DNA from: Pararhizobium gei
Lineage (GTDB): Bacteria; Pseudomonadota; Alphaproteobacteria; Rhizobiales; Rhizobiaceae
DNA length: 64,000 nt
NCBI RefSeq assembly: GCF_029223885.1
Contig: NZ_CP119409.1
Span: 1,638,001 to 1,702,000, forward strand
Direction of reading: 5' to 3'
The notes under the pieces are model-generated. The model searched no databases and was not told the origin of the DNA. It saw nothing but the letters and a program-made list of their open reading frames with translations. How positions within the stretch are numbered: the first letter of the stretch is position 1; every line of letters starts with the position of its first letter. Position numbers and translations under genes: made by a program. Positions 25,736-34,402 of the stretch are shown in pieces.

Positions 25736-26062
25736 TCAGCGCGGCGCCGCCAGGATAACCGCGCTGCCGATCAGCGCCAGGGCGACACCGGTAAGATCAA
25801 AACGGTCGGGACGCACGCCTTCGACAAGCCAGAGCCAGAGGAGCGAGGCCGCGATATAGATCCCGCCATAGGCCGCATAGGTACGGCCGGCCGCCGCCGA
25901 ATCGACAAGCGTCAGGAGCCAGGCAAAGAGTCCAAGGCTTGCCATGCCCGGAACAAGCAGCCAAATCGGCTTGTCGAGCTTGAACCAGGCCCAGAAGGCA
26001 AAGCAGCCGGCGATTTCCGCCGCTGCAGCAAGGCTGTAGATGAAAAAGGAGTAAAGCGGCAT
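25736..26062 (-). CDS. YnfA/UPF0060 family small multidrug-like membrane protein
   Basis: 108 aa with four hydrophobic helices and the family signature [15 protein letters not shown] at the start and [18 protein letters not shown] in the middle. YnfA proteins resemble SMR-type transporters; function in rhizobia is unproven. AAGGA precedes the ATG. Confidence 0.88.
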   Translation of the reverse strand: MPLYSFFIYSLAAAAEIAGCFAFWAWFKLDKPIWLLVPGMASLGLFAWLLTLVDSAAAGRTYAAYGGIYIAASLLWLWLVEGVRPDRFDLTGVALALIGSAVILAAPR

Positions 26063-26129
26063 GAGATCCTTCCCGATATCTTATAGGAAGGCAGTCTTCA
26101 GAAATGTGCAAGAGTCGACGCCTCTCCGC

Positions 26130-26303
26130 TCAACTCATGGACTGGCGTTGAAGCGTCACGAACAGGACGAGACCGGCACCCTGCTTGCCGATGCCCAGCC
26201 CGCTCGCCTTGCTGTAGGCGACGGCGCCGATCGGCCCCATCAACACGGCTGCGAGCATCATCATGCGCAAGGCAGTCTTTGCAGGTTGAAGGATGCCGGC
26301 CAT
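26130..26303 (-). CDS. Small membrane protein, 57 aa
   Basis: Begins MAGILQPAKTALRMMMLAAV, with one hydrophobic segment (about residues 13-30) followed by a Gly-rich tail with a second weak hydrophobic stretch (QGAGLVLFVTL). No family is recognised. It lies 26 bp downstream of another 57-aa small gene on the same strand, and the two are probably co-transcribed. The Shine-Dalgarno is weak (caagg). Confidence 0.5.
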   Translation of the reverse strand: MAGILQPAKTALRMMMLAAVLMGPIGAVAYSKASGLGIGKQGAGLVLFVTLQRQSMS

Positions 26304-26329
26304 CGGAATAAGCCTTGGTTGGGTTGGCG

Positions 26330-26503
26330 TCAGAGCTTTGCCTGTTCGCAGAACTGTGCGGTGTGAACGGTGCAGTCGGCAAGCGCGCCTGCATAGTTAT
26401 GGCGACGGCGCTGTGTGTCGGCGCTGACGGCTGCGGCAACTGTCATTGCAAAAACCACCATGAGCAAGCTGATGATCGTGAGGCGGCGGGCGAGGATGTC
26501 CAT
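26330..26503 (-). CDS. Small exported or membrane protein, 57 aa
   Basis: Begins MDILARRLTIISLLMVVFAM: a positively charged N-terminus and a hydrophobic core that ends TVAAAVSA, resembling a signal peptide. The mature tail is short, with two cysteines (ALADCTVHTAQFC). No family is recognised. It forms a tandem with the following 57-aa ORF and is divergent from the GST gene, 172 bp away. Confidence 0.5.
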   Translation of the reverse strand: MDILARRLTIISLLMVVFAMTVAAAVSADTQRRRHNYAGALADCTVHTAQFCEQAKL

Positions 26504-26675
26504 GGCTGTGTCCGTTGGCTTGTATGTCGGGGTTCAATGTGATGGACTGGTTTTCGCACAGCCAAACTGAACTGTTGCTGATATGCCGGTTCATCTCCCG
26601 TTCATCTTCGCGCTGCGCCTTGAATCCCCTTGGCTCGCCCTTTAGATCTCGTGCATCGCCAACCGGAGACAGCCA

Positions 26676-27377
26676 ATGACCGCACCGATCGAACTCTACT
26701 ACTGGCCGACGCCGAACGGCTGGAAGATCACCATCCTGCTTGAGGAACTCGGCATTCCTTATGCGGTGAAGTACATCAACATCAGCAAGGGCGAGCAATT
26801 CGCGCCGGATTTCCTGAAGATCGCCCCGAACAACCGCATGCCGGCGATTATCGATCCGGACGGACCGGGCGGCGCGCCGATTTCCGTCTTCGAATCCGGC
26901 GCTATCCTTCAATATCTCGGGCGCAAGTTCGGCAAGTTCTATCCGTCGGACGAACGGGCAAGGGTGGATGTCGATCAGTGGCTGTTCTGGCAGATGGGCG
27001 GGCTTGGGCCGATGGCGGGCCAGGCCAATCATTTTCGGCACTACGCGCCTGAAAAGATCGAATATGGCATCCAGCGTTACACCAACGAGGTCAACCGCCT
27101 CTACGGCGTCATGAACAGGCGGCTGGCCGACCGTCCCTTCCTGGCCGGTGAATACTCGATTGCCGACATGGCCTGCCTTGGCTGGGTGCGCCAGTATGAA
27201 AGCAATGGACAGAATCTCGACGATTTTGCCAATCTGAAGCAATGGTTCGAGACGCTGAGCGCCCGCCCGGCTGTCCAGGCGGGCTTCGATATTGGTCGCG
27301 AAGAGCGGGAGCGCCAGAAACATCTGTCCGAAGACAAGGAAGCCCAGAAAATTCTGTTCGGCCAGACCGCACGCTGA
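26676..27377 (+). CDS. Glutathione S-transferase, YfcG/YghU-like
   Basis: 233 aa. The thioredoxin-like N-terminal domain (IELYYWPTPNGWKITILLEELG) has the TPNGWK active-site pattern of the Nu-class enzymes YfcG and YghU, which reduce disulfides with glutathione. The ESGAILQYL motif binds the gamma-glutamyl moiety. The C-terminal helical domain carries FLAGEYSIADMA. It is cytoplasmic and transcribed alone. Confidence 0.92.
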   Translation: MTAPIELYYWPTPNGWKITILLEELGIPYAVKYINISKGEQFAPDFLKIAPNNRMPAIIDPDGPGGAPISVFESGAILQYLGRKFGKFYPSDERARVDVDQWLFWQMGGLGPMAGQANHFRHYAPEKIEYGIQRYTNEVNRLYGVMNRRLADRPFLAGEYSIADMACLGWVRQYESNGQNLDDFANLKQWFETLSARPAVQAGFDIGREERERQKHLSEDKEAQKILFGQTAR

Positions 27378-27417
27378 ATGGCAGCCCGGTTCCGGCGAGC
27401 TTTTCCGCCGGAACCAT

Positions 27418-27759
27418 CTACAGGCGCGTCCAGGTCTGGGACTTGCAGAGCACCTTCAGGACGCATCCTTTCATTTTCAGGGAATTTCCCGCGATCGATG
27501 CCGAGCCGCTATAGGTTTTGTCATTGGCCGGATCGGTGATCTCGCCGCTATAGCTGTCGCCATTGCCGCTCATGCTGCCGATGCGCTTGCCGGCAAACTT
27601 CCCCGTCTTCAGTGTAATGCAGTAGCCGCCGCCGCAGGAGGCGATGGCCGCTGTTTCGCCGCTTGCCGTTTTCCAGTTGCCGACAATGGGTTCAGCCGAA
27701 AGCGCGGCTGTCGCCATCAACACCGAAGTTGTCGCCGCAAAAATGAATGTTCGAATCAT
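27418..27759 (-). CDS. DUF2147 family exported protein
   Basis: 113 aa with a signal peptide (MIRTFIFAATTSVLMATAALSA). The mature part is a small beta-rich domain with GNWKTASGETAAIA, EITDPANDKTYSGSA and a closing CKSQTWTR, the DUF2147 hallmarks; four cysteines in the mature region could form disulfides in the periplasm. A ggagg Shine-Dalgarno places the start at 27759. Function unknown. A TTTACGTTTACG-like element lies about 100 bp upstream. Confidence 0.82.
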   Translation of the reverse strand: MIRTFIFAATTSVLMATAALSAEPIVGNWKTASGETAAIASCGGGYCITLKTGKFAGKRIGSMSGNGDSYSGEITDPANDKTYSGSASIAGNSLKMKGCVLKVLCKSQTWTRL

Positions 27760-28291
27760 GGTCGTTCCTCCCAAGGGTCGCGACAGTTGCTCCTGAAGCC
27801 TGCCGATCCGTTGCTGCGGCCAGTCTCCTCACCAGCCATTGCGCGAAAATAACTTACGCAGACGTAAACGTAAACACTCGAAGATGCTGTTTTTGGCGAT
27901 ACGGCTGGTCGCCGGGGGATTGATGAAGATCATGACGCGAACGCACAGCCGGGCAAGTCTTCGATATGGTTACCAGCCGGTTTAAATGACCCTGTGAATT
28001 TTTCGTAAAAAACGAGGCAAAAGCCAGCTTTGACCGGCAGTGCGATGTTTAATGAAAACCCAATTTTACCAATCGTTTGAACTTTGTTTGTCTCACATTA
28101 ATCATGCATTTTAAGCGTGTATTGAAACCAGTGCGGCATAGTCGGATTCAGAAGACGAGCAGGGGGAAAACCCCGCCGGAAAACCTTGAGGGACCGAACG
28201 CCGCACAAGACGGCAAGGACCTTGAGGGCCTGAAAGGGCAAAGAAAACAGGGACTGCAGCACAAGAAACAAAGTTAAACAGGGACAAGACG
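27760..28291. other. Intergenic region, regulatory
   Basis: 532 bp without a supported gene. The left part has the palindromic-looking gacgtaaacgtaaac (27861-27875); the middle is AT-rich; the last 150 bp before the Sel1-like gene is an unusually purine-rich untranslated leader with two aaccttgagggacc-like repeats. I could not identify a known RNA family. Confidence 0.45.
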
Positions 28292-28558
28292 ATGGCACGC
28301 TTCGATTTTCAGAACATTTCCGATGCCGAGATGGGCGGACAGAACCGCGCAGATCTCTTCTGTGTGATGGGCTTGATGTATGCAACCGGGCGTGGGCGAG
28401 ACATCGACTTCGTCACAGCCCACAAATGGCTTAACATAGCGGCCATTAAAGGCTCCGAGCGTGCAGCGACGCTGCGCGCGGAGCTCACGAAAACCATGAG
28501 CAAGGCCGATCTCGCAGCGGCATTGCGCGCCGCCCGGGAGTGGATGACCATGCATTGA
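28292..28558 (+). CDS. Small Sel1-like repeat protein
   Basis: 88 aa. The stretch LFCVMGLMYATGRGRDIDFVT followed by AHKWLNIAAIKGSERA is one Sel1/TPR-like repeat; the rest is helical. Such single-repeat peptides are common in rhizobia; role unknown, perhaps protein binding. No signal peptide is seen, so it is probably cytoplasmic. The leader is long and purine-rich; the ATG is preceded by ggacaagacg. Confidence 0.8.
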   Translation: MARFDFQNISDAEMGGQNRADLFCVMGLMYATGRGRDIDFVTAHKWLNIAAIKGSERAATLRAELTKTMSKADLAAALRAAREWMTMH

Positions 28559-28607
28559 GCGGTTACCACGGCTAGCAAGGCCGAATCCTCCCGAAGAGAA
28601 GGACGGT

Positions 28608-29738
28608 CTATTGCCGATTGTTGGTATCAAGCGCTGCCAGAACCTTCGGCAGGGCATTTTCCAACAGATCCATGTCTGCCTGCGGACCCGTGCTGATGCG
28701 AATGCAGCGGTTGAGCGGCGCTACGCCCGGCATGCGGATGAAGACCCCGTGATCGGCCATGAGCCGGTCGACGATGGAGCGGGCAAATGCCGCATCCCTG
28801 CCGCAGTCGATGGCGACGAAATTGGTGGCGGAGGGCAGGGCGCGCAGACCGTTCCTGTCGGCGATGGCAGCAATCCGGCTCCGGGACGCCGCGATCTGCT
28901 TGAGCACATCCTTCAGATAGGCTGTATCGGCCAGAGCCGCGAGTGCCGCCGCAGTGGCGAGCCGGTTCATGCCGAAATGATTGCGGATCTTGTCGAAGGC
29001 GCGGGCATTGTCCGGCGTCCCCAGCGCATACCCGACCCGCGCCCCGGCGAGGCCGTAGGCTTTTGAAAAAGTCCGGGTGCGCAGTACGTTCGGCATGTCG
29101 CCGAGCGACTCGATTGACGGTATGGAACCTGTCGGCGCCGTCTCGCCATAAGCTTCGTCCAGAATGAGCAGACATGTCTCCGGCAGAGCCTTTGCAAAGG
29201 CGACGACGCTGCCGGCATCCCACCAGCTTCCCATCGGATTGTCCGGATTGGCGAGGTAGACCAGCGGCGCATCCTCGCGCCGCACAGCTTGCAGCAGCCC
29301 GTCGAGATCCTCCCGGTCATCGACATAGGGCACTGTGACAAGTCGTCCCCCATGGCCTGCAACATGGAAATTGAAGGTCGGGTAGCCACCCAGCGACGTG
29401 ACGACCGGCTTGCCGGGCTCGATCACCATCCGCACGATCTGGCCGAGAAGGCCGTCTATGCCCTCGCCAATTGCTATAGTGTCCGAAGCGGTGCCGAAAT
29501 TCGCTGCGAGCGCCTGCTTCAACTCGAAATTTTCGGGATCATTGTACTTCCAGATCCCGGCCGAAGCCTTGGCGATGGCGTCAAGCACCGAGGGCGCCGG
29601 CCCGAATCCGCTTTCGTTAGCGCCGATACGCGCCGAAATCTCCCGGCCGCGCTGCCGCTCGATCGCCTCGGGGCCGACGAAAGGGACTGTGGATGGCAGG
29701 GATGTGATGAGGGGGGTGAAGCGGGAAAAAGCGGACAT
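28608..29738 (-). CDS. PLP-dependent aminotransferase (HisC-like)
   Basis: 376 aa fold-type I aminotransferase. The Schiff-base lysine is in TRTFSKAYGLAGARVGYAL; the cofactor-contact blocks NPDNPMGSWW and LILDEAYGE are intact, and the substrate-carboxylate Arg is in CIRISTGP. It resembles histidinol-phosphate aminotransferases, though the dedicated hisC is usually elsewhere in rhizobia, so it may use another amino acid. The ATG at 29738 was chosen; upstream residues (to 29903) overlap the PilZ gene and look non-coding. Confidence 0.85.
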   Translation of the reverse strand: MSAFSRFTPLITSLPSTVPFVGPEAIERQRGREISARIGANESGFGPAPSVLDAIAKASAGIWKYNDPENFELKQALAANFGTASDTIAIGEGIDGLLGQIVRMVIEPGKPVVTSLGGYPTFNFHVAGHGGRLVTVPYVDDREDLDGLLQAVRREDAPLVYLANPDNPMGSWWDAGSVVAFAKALPETCLLILDEAYGETAPTGSIPSIESLGDMPNVLRTRTFSKAYGLAGARVGYALGTPDNARAFDKIRNHFGMNRLATAAALAALADTAYLKDVLKQIAASRSRIAAIADRNGLRALPSATNFVAIDCGRDAAFARSIVDRLMADHGVFIRMPGVAPLNRCIRISTGPQADMDLLENALPKVLAALDTNNRQ

Positions 29739-29838
29739 GCGGATATCGAGCCTGACGATGAATGGAACCGCCGGGACACTATCCATATTCGACGCGTCTG
29801 CAAGCCGTCGCTTCGAGGCTTCCGGCAGTTCTGCCGCT

Positions 29839-30207
29839 TCAGTGACTTTGACCCACCTGGCCTGTGAAGAAGTCCAAGCGGACGATCTGATGCAGGAACT
29901 CATCGTCGATGGGCTTGATGAAATGCACCTGGATGCGGTTGTCCCGGCGGTAGACTTCCGCGCAACCGATGCGCTTTTTCGTGCCGACGATGGTGAGATA
30001 GTAATGCTCCGGCAGGCCGATTGACGTGTTGACGGTAAAGGCGGCTCCGCCCCGCGAGATCTCCATCATCTTGCAGCTCCGTGTCGTAACCCCACCCAAC
30101 GCAGGCCGCACGGCCATCAGCGTTCCGGCTTGTCCTATGATGAAACGCTCGAAGCGCTCCTCGTAGAGCTTTGAACTGACCGCCGAATACATTGTCGAGT
30201 TCTGCAA
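29839..30207 (-). CDS. PilZ-domain protein, divergent, 122 aa
   Basis: A single PilZ-like beta-barrel. The usual RxxxR is replaced by ERFERF near residue 17, and the D/NxSxxG motif reads EISRGGAAF. Because the D/N is Glu, c-di-GMP binding is doubtful. The start appears to be a TTG at 30207 with a ggag eight bases upstream; the ATG at 30192 has none. It lies between the aminotransferase and a DUF2177 gene on the same strand and 743 bp from a second PilZ gene. Confidence 0.75.
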   Translation of the reverse strand: MQNSTMYSAVSSKLYEERFERFIIGQAGTLMAVRPALGGVTTRSCKMMEISRGGAAFTVNTSIGLPEHYYLTIVGTKKRIGCAEVYRRDNRIQVHFIKPIDDEFLHQIVRLDFFTGQVGQSH

Positions 30208-30389
30208 TGAACACTCCGTGGGTTGCGCGGCACCCGGAGCGCCGCGTGCTTGCCGCCTGGTCCTCAGGTCTGTCCCTCAGGGCGGCATGGGCGGTCTGGC
30301 GATCCTTGCGAATGGACATTGAGATCGGTTGAAAACATTCGCTAGAACTTTAACGAAGAGCCAATTTTTTTAACCTGAACCTCGGTGTC

Positions 30390-30803
30390 TTACGCTGCGG
30401 CATCCGAAAAATAGCGGGCGACAAGGAAGCCGCAGCCGGCAGACATCGCCGTGACGAAAGTGCCCCATGCCATGTCGACGAGGCTCATGGTCACCGGCCA
30501 TCCCTTGAGAGTGGAAAGATTGGTGATGTCGTAGGTTCCGTAAGCGGCAAGTCCGAGCACGGCGCCATAGCCGATGGCGGTAGCCAGCGATCCGGCCTTC
30601 AGTCCCGGCATCACCGCAAGCAGGACCACGGCAACGGCAAAGAAAATATAGAAGATGGCAGCGATGGCGAGGTTCGGCGATGGCAGCATCAGGTCGCCCA
30701 ACTGGTTGCGGTAAAAGGTGCGGGCCACCAGTCCCAGCCAGATGGCATCGGCTATGAAGAGAGAAACGGCGGTCCCGGCATAGGCGAAAAGCATGGTTTT
30801 CAT
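30390..30803 (-). CDS. DUF2177 membrane protein
   Basis: 137 aa, four hydrophobic helices. DUF2177 signature residues are visible: SLFIADAIWLGLVARTFYR near the N-terminus, YDITNLSTLKGWP in the centre and DMAWGTFVTA near the end. Function unknown. AAGGAA precedes the ATG. Confidence 0.85.
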   Translation of the reverse strand: MKTMLFAYAGTAVSLFIADAIWLGLVARTFYRNQLGDLMLPSPNLAIAAIFYIFFAVAVVLLAVMPGLKAGSLATAIGYGAVLGLAAYGTYDITNLSTLKGWPVTMSLVDMAWGTFVTAMSAGCGFLVARYFSDAAA

Positions 30804-30949
30804 AAGCAGTTCCTTTATGGCGATGCGTGTGACATGACCATATAGCGCGCTGTTTCCTGAAGACGATCCAGTGTCGCGCCGGACGTGCGTTTAGGGTCAC
30901 AGACGAGCCGGTGTAACCCGCAGCTTAGCCGTTTCGGCAACGCGGATCC

Positions 30950-31306
30950 TCAGAGAAGACCGCTCTTGAAGTCGAGGCGGATCAGGCGGCTGAGGAACTC
31001 GGATGCCAGTTGCATGTTGAAGCGTACGCCCAGTTCCGAACCGTACCGGTGAACCTGCGAGCATCCGATCTCTTCGCGAAATCCCTCGATCTCCAGGAAA
31101 AAATTCTTCGGGAGCATGACAGCCGCATTGATATCAAGCATGGCACCGCCGATCGAGATATGCCGCAAAAGGCAACGATAGGTGGTCTTCGTCTTCAGAT
31201 GTTCGCCGATGACCAGAATGCGGCAAGGACGCTCGATGTAATAGTGCTTGTAGCGGGTGGTCAGTTGACCAGGCTTTGCCTCGGCCAGATGCATCACCAT
31301 CGACAT
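30950..31306 (-). CDS. PilZ-domain protein, divergent, 118 aa
   Basis: A second PilZ-like protein, similar in size to the one at 29839-30207 and with a matching C-terminus (…RLIRLDFKSG versus …QIVRLDFFTG). The R-motif is shortened to ERPCRILV and the D/NxSxxG motif is HISIGGAML, with His in the acidic/amide position. A GGAG lies at good distance from the ATG. The paralogy with the other gene suggests an old local duplication. Confidence 0.75.
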   Translation of the reverse strand: MSMVMHLAEAKPGQLTTRYKHYYIERPCRILVIGEHLKTKTTYRCLLRHISIGGAMLDINAAVMLPKNFFLEIEGFREEIGCSQVHRYGSELGVRFNMQLASEFLSRLIRLDFKSGLL

Positions 31307-31607
31307 TGGAAACTCCGGAAAACCTTGCTAACCCCGACATGCAGACGCCGCCCGATTGGTTGATCCGCAGGAGGCAGCGATGCTTCTGTCGCATCGCGGC
31401 GATCCTCACGACCGCGCGGTTTTTCGTTCATCGACAAGTGACAACCATCATTCGATAAAAAACCGTAAACGCGGACATTGAAACCTTCCGGCTCATACGT
31501 AATACTTCGATGAAAAGCGCAGATGGCGATGCGCGATAAAGGGGCGATGCCGCGTGGTGTCCGAAGCGTTTTCCGCTGAGGATAATCAAGTGGGCGCGGA
31601 GGAAATG
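31307..31607. other. Intergenic region PilZ gene / metacaspase
   Basis: 301 bp between divergent genes; I see no further gene or structure. The metacaspase ribosome site ggagg is at 31598-31602. Confidence 0.4.
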
Positions 31608-33833
31608 ATGTTCAAGACTTTTTCCAGAAACTGGATGCCGGTTCTGTTTGTCTGCCTGGCAGCGCTGCTCTTGCATGTGGACGGCGCCGCCGCCGCCAAA
31701 CGCGTCGCGCTGCTGATCGGCAATGAAAAATATGAGGCGACATCGCCGCTAAACAATCCGGCAAACGATGTGCAACTGATGAAATCCTCCTTCGAGGATG
31801 CCGGTTTCGATGACGTCACCACGGTTCACGACGTCGACCGCGCCTCCATGGTGCGGGCTCTCAGGGACTTCGAGGACAAGGCGGCCGGTGCCGAGGTCGC
31901 TATCATCTATTATTCCGGCCACGGCATGGAAATGAACGGCCAGAATTATCTCCTGCCCGTCGATGTCAGCCTGAAGACCGACAAGGATGTGGAGGATGAG
32001 GCGATCCCGCTCGATCGCGTGCAGCGATCGCTGGAAGGTGCGACACGGCTGAAGCTGGTCATTCTCGACGCCTGCCGCAACAATCCCTTCGAGCAATCGA
32101 TGACGCGCTCGATCTCCACCCGCGCGGTCAGCCGCGGTCTGGCGCGTGTCGAGCCGGAATCGGCCGATCTCCTCGTTGCTTTCGCCTCGAAGGCCGGAAC
32201 TGTGGCGCTGGACGGCGAGGGAAAGAACAGCCCCTTTGCCGAAGCCCTGTCGAAATACCTGACCGAGCCCGGCGTCGATGTCCGTATCGCGCTCGGCAAG
32301 GTCCGTGACGAAGTGGTTGCCGCCACCAACCGGGGCCAGGAGCCTTTCGTCTACGGGTCGCTGGGGGGCGCCCAGATTTTTCTGAATATCCGGGAAATCA
32401 ATATCAACGTCACCTCGGGCGGTGACACGCAACAGGTCTCGCCGACCGGCCAATCGGAGGCGGCCGCCGACTGGCAGAACATCCGCGATCTCGCCGACAA
32501 GGACCTGATCGAGGTTTTTCTTGCGAAGCATGGTTCCGACCCGGTCTACAAGATGCTGGCGGAAAAGAAACTGAAGCTTCTTGCCGAGGCAGAGCAGACC
32601 TCTGCGGCCACGCCGGACGAGATCGCCTGGGATGCGCTCAAACAGTCCACGGACGCCGCCGCCTTGACCCGCTTTCTCGAGCGCTATCCCGACAGCAAGC
32701 ACAAGGCCGAGGCGGAAACGCAGATCGCGGCGCTCGAGCCGAAGAAGGGATTGAATATTTCGCTGACCGGCAAAGACACGCAGGCTTCGCGTGATTGCTA
32801 CCTTCTGGCCGGCGAGCCGCAGTCCATGCCCGGCTTTCTTGGAGTGAACTTCCTGAAGATCGATTCGAGCCGGGCAATGACGGCCTGCGCCCAGGCGGTC
32901 AACGAAAATCCTGACGACATGATGCTCGTCAATATGCTCGGCCGCGCCCATGATGCCGGTCGCAACTATGTCGAGGCGCGCCGCAACTACCAGAAGGCCG
33001 CCGATGGCGGCAACATGTACGCCCTGACCAATCTGGCCTGGTTCTCCGTCTACGGCACGGACGGGCCTGTCGATGTGGAAAAAGGCCGCCAGATGTTCGA
33101 ACAGGCGGCCAATGCGGGCAATTCCTATGCCCAGGCCTCGCTGGGCTGGCTCTACCGCGAAGGCTATGGCGGCGTTCGCCAGGATTTTGCCGAAGCGCTG
33201 AAATGGTACCAGGTTTCGGCCGATCAGGGCTATGCCAATGCCATGGCGACGATCGGCTGGTTCTACCGCGAAGGGAACGGGGTCGCCAAGGACTTCAACC
33301 ACTCGCTTGCCTGGTACCGGAAGGCGGCGGAAGCCGGCGATGCCAACGCCATGTCGTCGCTCGGCTGGGCCTACCAGAACGGGCTGGGTACGACCCAGGA
33401 CTATCTGGAAGCCAAGAAATGGTACGAAAACGCGGCCAATGTCGGCGATTCCTATTCGATGGCGCTGCTCGGCTGGTTCTACGATGTCGGCAACGGCGTG
33501 CCGCAGGACTACGGTCAGGCGCGCAACTGGTACGAGATGGCGGCCAATGCCGGCAGCGCCTATGCGATGGGCAATCTGAGCCGCCTCTACGACTTCGGTC
33601 TCGGCACCAAGGCGGATGCGAAGGAAGCGGCGCGCTGGGCAGCCGCCAGCGTCGAGGGCGGAGATCCGGCGAAACTGCAGGAAATGAAGGCGTCTCCGAA
33701 CAATTTCACGCCGGCCTTTCGCAAGGAAATCCAGGCCTTGCTCAAGGATCGCGGGTTTTACAGCGGCCCGCTCGATGGCGAGTTTGGCGCGGCCACCCAG
33801 AATGCGATGGAGCGTTTGGCAAAGAAGAGCTGA
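31608..33833 (+). CDS. Exported metacaspase with Sel1 repeats and C-terminal peptidoglycan-binding-like domain
   Basis: 741 aa. A signal peptide (about 1-30) leads to a caspase/C14 domain with the His105 (YYSGHGME) and Cys156 (LDACRNNPF) dyad. A linker of about 130 aa with some coiled-coil character follows. Five or six Sel1 repeats run from roughly 455 to 690 (e.g. SYAQASLGWLYREGYG, NAMSSLGWAYQNG), then a short peptidoglycan-binding-1-like tail (EIQALLKDRGFYSGPLDGEFG). The start at 31608 is fixed by ggagg. The order suggests a periplasmic protease that senses or docks on the cell wall; the substrate is unknown. Confidence 0.88.
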   Translation: MFKTFSRNWMPVLFVCLAALLLHVDGAAAAKRVALLIGNEKYEATSPLNNPANDVQLMKSSFEDAGFDDVTTVHDVDRASMVRALRDFEDKAAGAEVAIIYYSGHGMEMNGQNYLLPVDVSLKTDKDVEDEAIPLDRVQRSLEGATRLKLVILDACRNNPFEQSMTRSISTRAVSRGLARVEPESADLLVAFASKAGTVALDGEGKNSPFAEALSKYLTEPGVDVRIALGKVRDEVVAATNRGQEPFVYGSLGGAQIFLNIREININVTSGGDTQQVSPTGQSEAAADWQNIRDLADKDLIEVFLAKHGSDPVYKMLAEKKLKLLAEAEQTSAATPDEIAWDALKQSTDAAALTRFLERYPDSKHKAEAETQIAALEPKKGLNISLTGKDTQASRDCYLLAGEPQSMPGFLGVNFLKIDSSRAMTACAQAVNENPDDMMLVNMLGRAHDAGRNYVEARRNYQKAADGGNMYALTNLAWFSVYGTDGPVDVEKGRQMFEQAANAGNSYAQASLGWLYREGYGGVRQDFAEALKWYQVSADQGYANAMATIGWFYREGNGVAKDFNHSLAWYRKAAEAGDANAMSSLGWAYQNGLGTTQDYLEAKKWYENAANVGDSYSMALLGWFYDVGNGVPQDYGQARNWYEMAANAGSAYAMGNLSRLYDFGLGTKADAKEAARWAAASVEGGDPAKLQEMKASPNNFTPAFRKEIQALLKDRGFYSGPLDGEFGAATQNAMERLAKKS

Positions 33834-33848
33834 TGAAGAGCATGTTTG

Positions 33849-33882
33849 AAAAGGCCGGCTTGTCGATGCAGTCCGGCCTTTT
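33849..33882. terminator. Bidirectional terminator
   Basis: Perfect 10-bp stem aaaaggccgg / ccggcctttt with a 14-nt loop and U-tracts in both directions. It sits between the metacaspase stop and the convergent 59-aa gene and can serve both. Confidence 0.85.
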
Positions 33883-33901
33883 CAGCTCCGAAGCGGTGAC
33901 C

Positions 33902-34081
33902 TCAGCCTTTGCTGACGATCGCCTTGAGGGCCTGCTGCCCGGCGGAAACAGCCTGCAACTGGCTGCTATATTGCCCCGTGGCAGGGTAGACGACAGTACC
34001 CCGCCGCAGGACGAACGCCCACCGGCCGTTGCGCAGCTTTTCAACCGTCACCTGCGTTTCCAGCTTGCCATCCTGTGTCAC
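33902..34081 (-). CDS. Small protein, 59 aa, GTG start
   Basis: Begins with GTG (VTQDGKLETQVTVEKLRNGR), preceded by AAGGAG at ideal spacing. It is a compact, soluble protein with one Trp (GRWAFVLRRGTVVYPATG) followed by an amphipathic helix (LQAVSAGQQALKAIVSKG). Coding is supported by the Shine-Dalgarno, codon use and the convergent terminator immediately after its stop. No family is recognised. Confidence 0.65.
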   Translation of the reverse strand: MTQDGKLETQVTVEKLRNGRWAFVLRRGTVVYPATGQYSSQLQAVSAGQQALKAIVSKG

Positions 34082-34312
34082 GATCGCTCCTTTCGAAAGT
34101 CCCGCCGCCCTTCAGGGTGCGGCCTCATGCCGAAGGATTATTCAAAAGCACCGGTCTGGGCAATCGCCATCGACAGCAAAGCCGCGACATCCACCTGTAG
34201 AGCCCGACCTCCGCCGCCGCACACGACGCCGAAGCCACAAACGAAACTTTGTCGGAGCCGACTGCAAAATTTCCTTGCAATGAAAGGCGCGCGCCTCTAG
34301 TCAGGCGCTAAC

Positions 34313-34402
34313 GGAGAGGTGGCCGAGTGGTCGAAGGCGCTCCCCTGCTAAGGGAGTATACCCGGAAGGGTATCGTGGGTTCGAATCCCATCTTCTCCGC
34401 CA
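34313..34402 (+). tRNA. tRNA-Ser (GCU)
   Basis: Ninety-nt class II tRNA with CCA encoded. The acceptor stem ggagagg pairs with cttctcc (one G-U). The anticodon loop ccctgctaagg shows GCT, read for AGC/AGU serine codons. The long variable arm (tacccggaagggta) and the T loop ggttcgaatcc are present. Confidence 0.97.

Noticed and set aside
28077..28277. 66-aa ORF in the leader of the Sel1-like gene
   Set aside because: Highly basic composition, no ribosome site and no recognisable family.
33203..34300. 365-codon frame overlapping the metacaspase end
   Set aside because: Different frame of Sel1-repeat DNA; the region beyond contains the terminator and an opposite-strand small gene.
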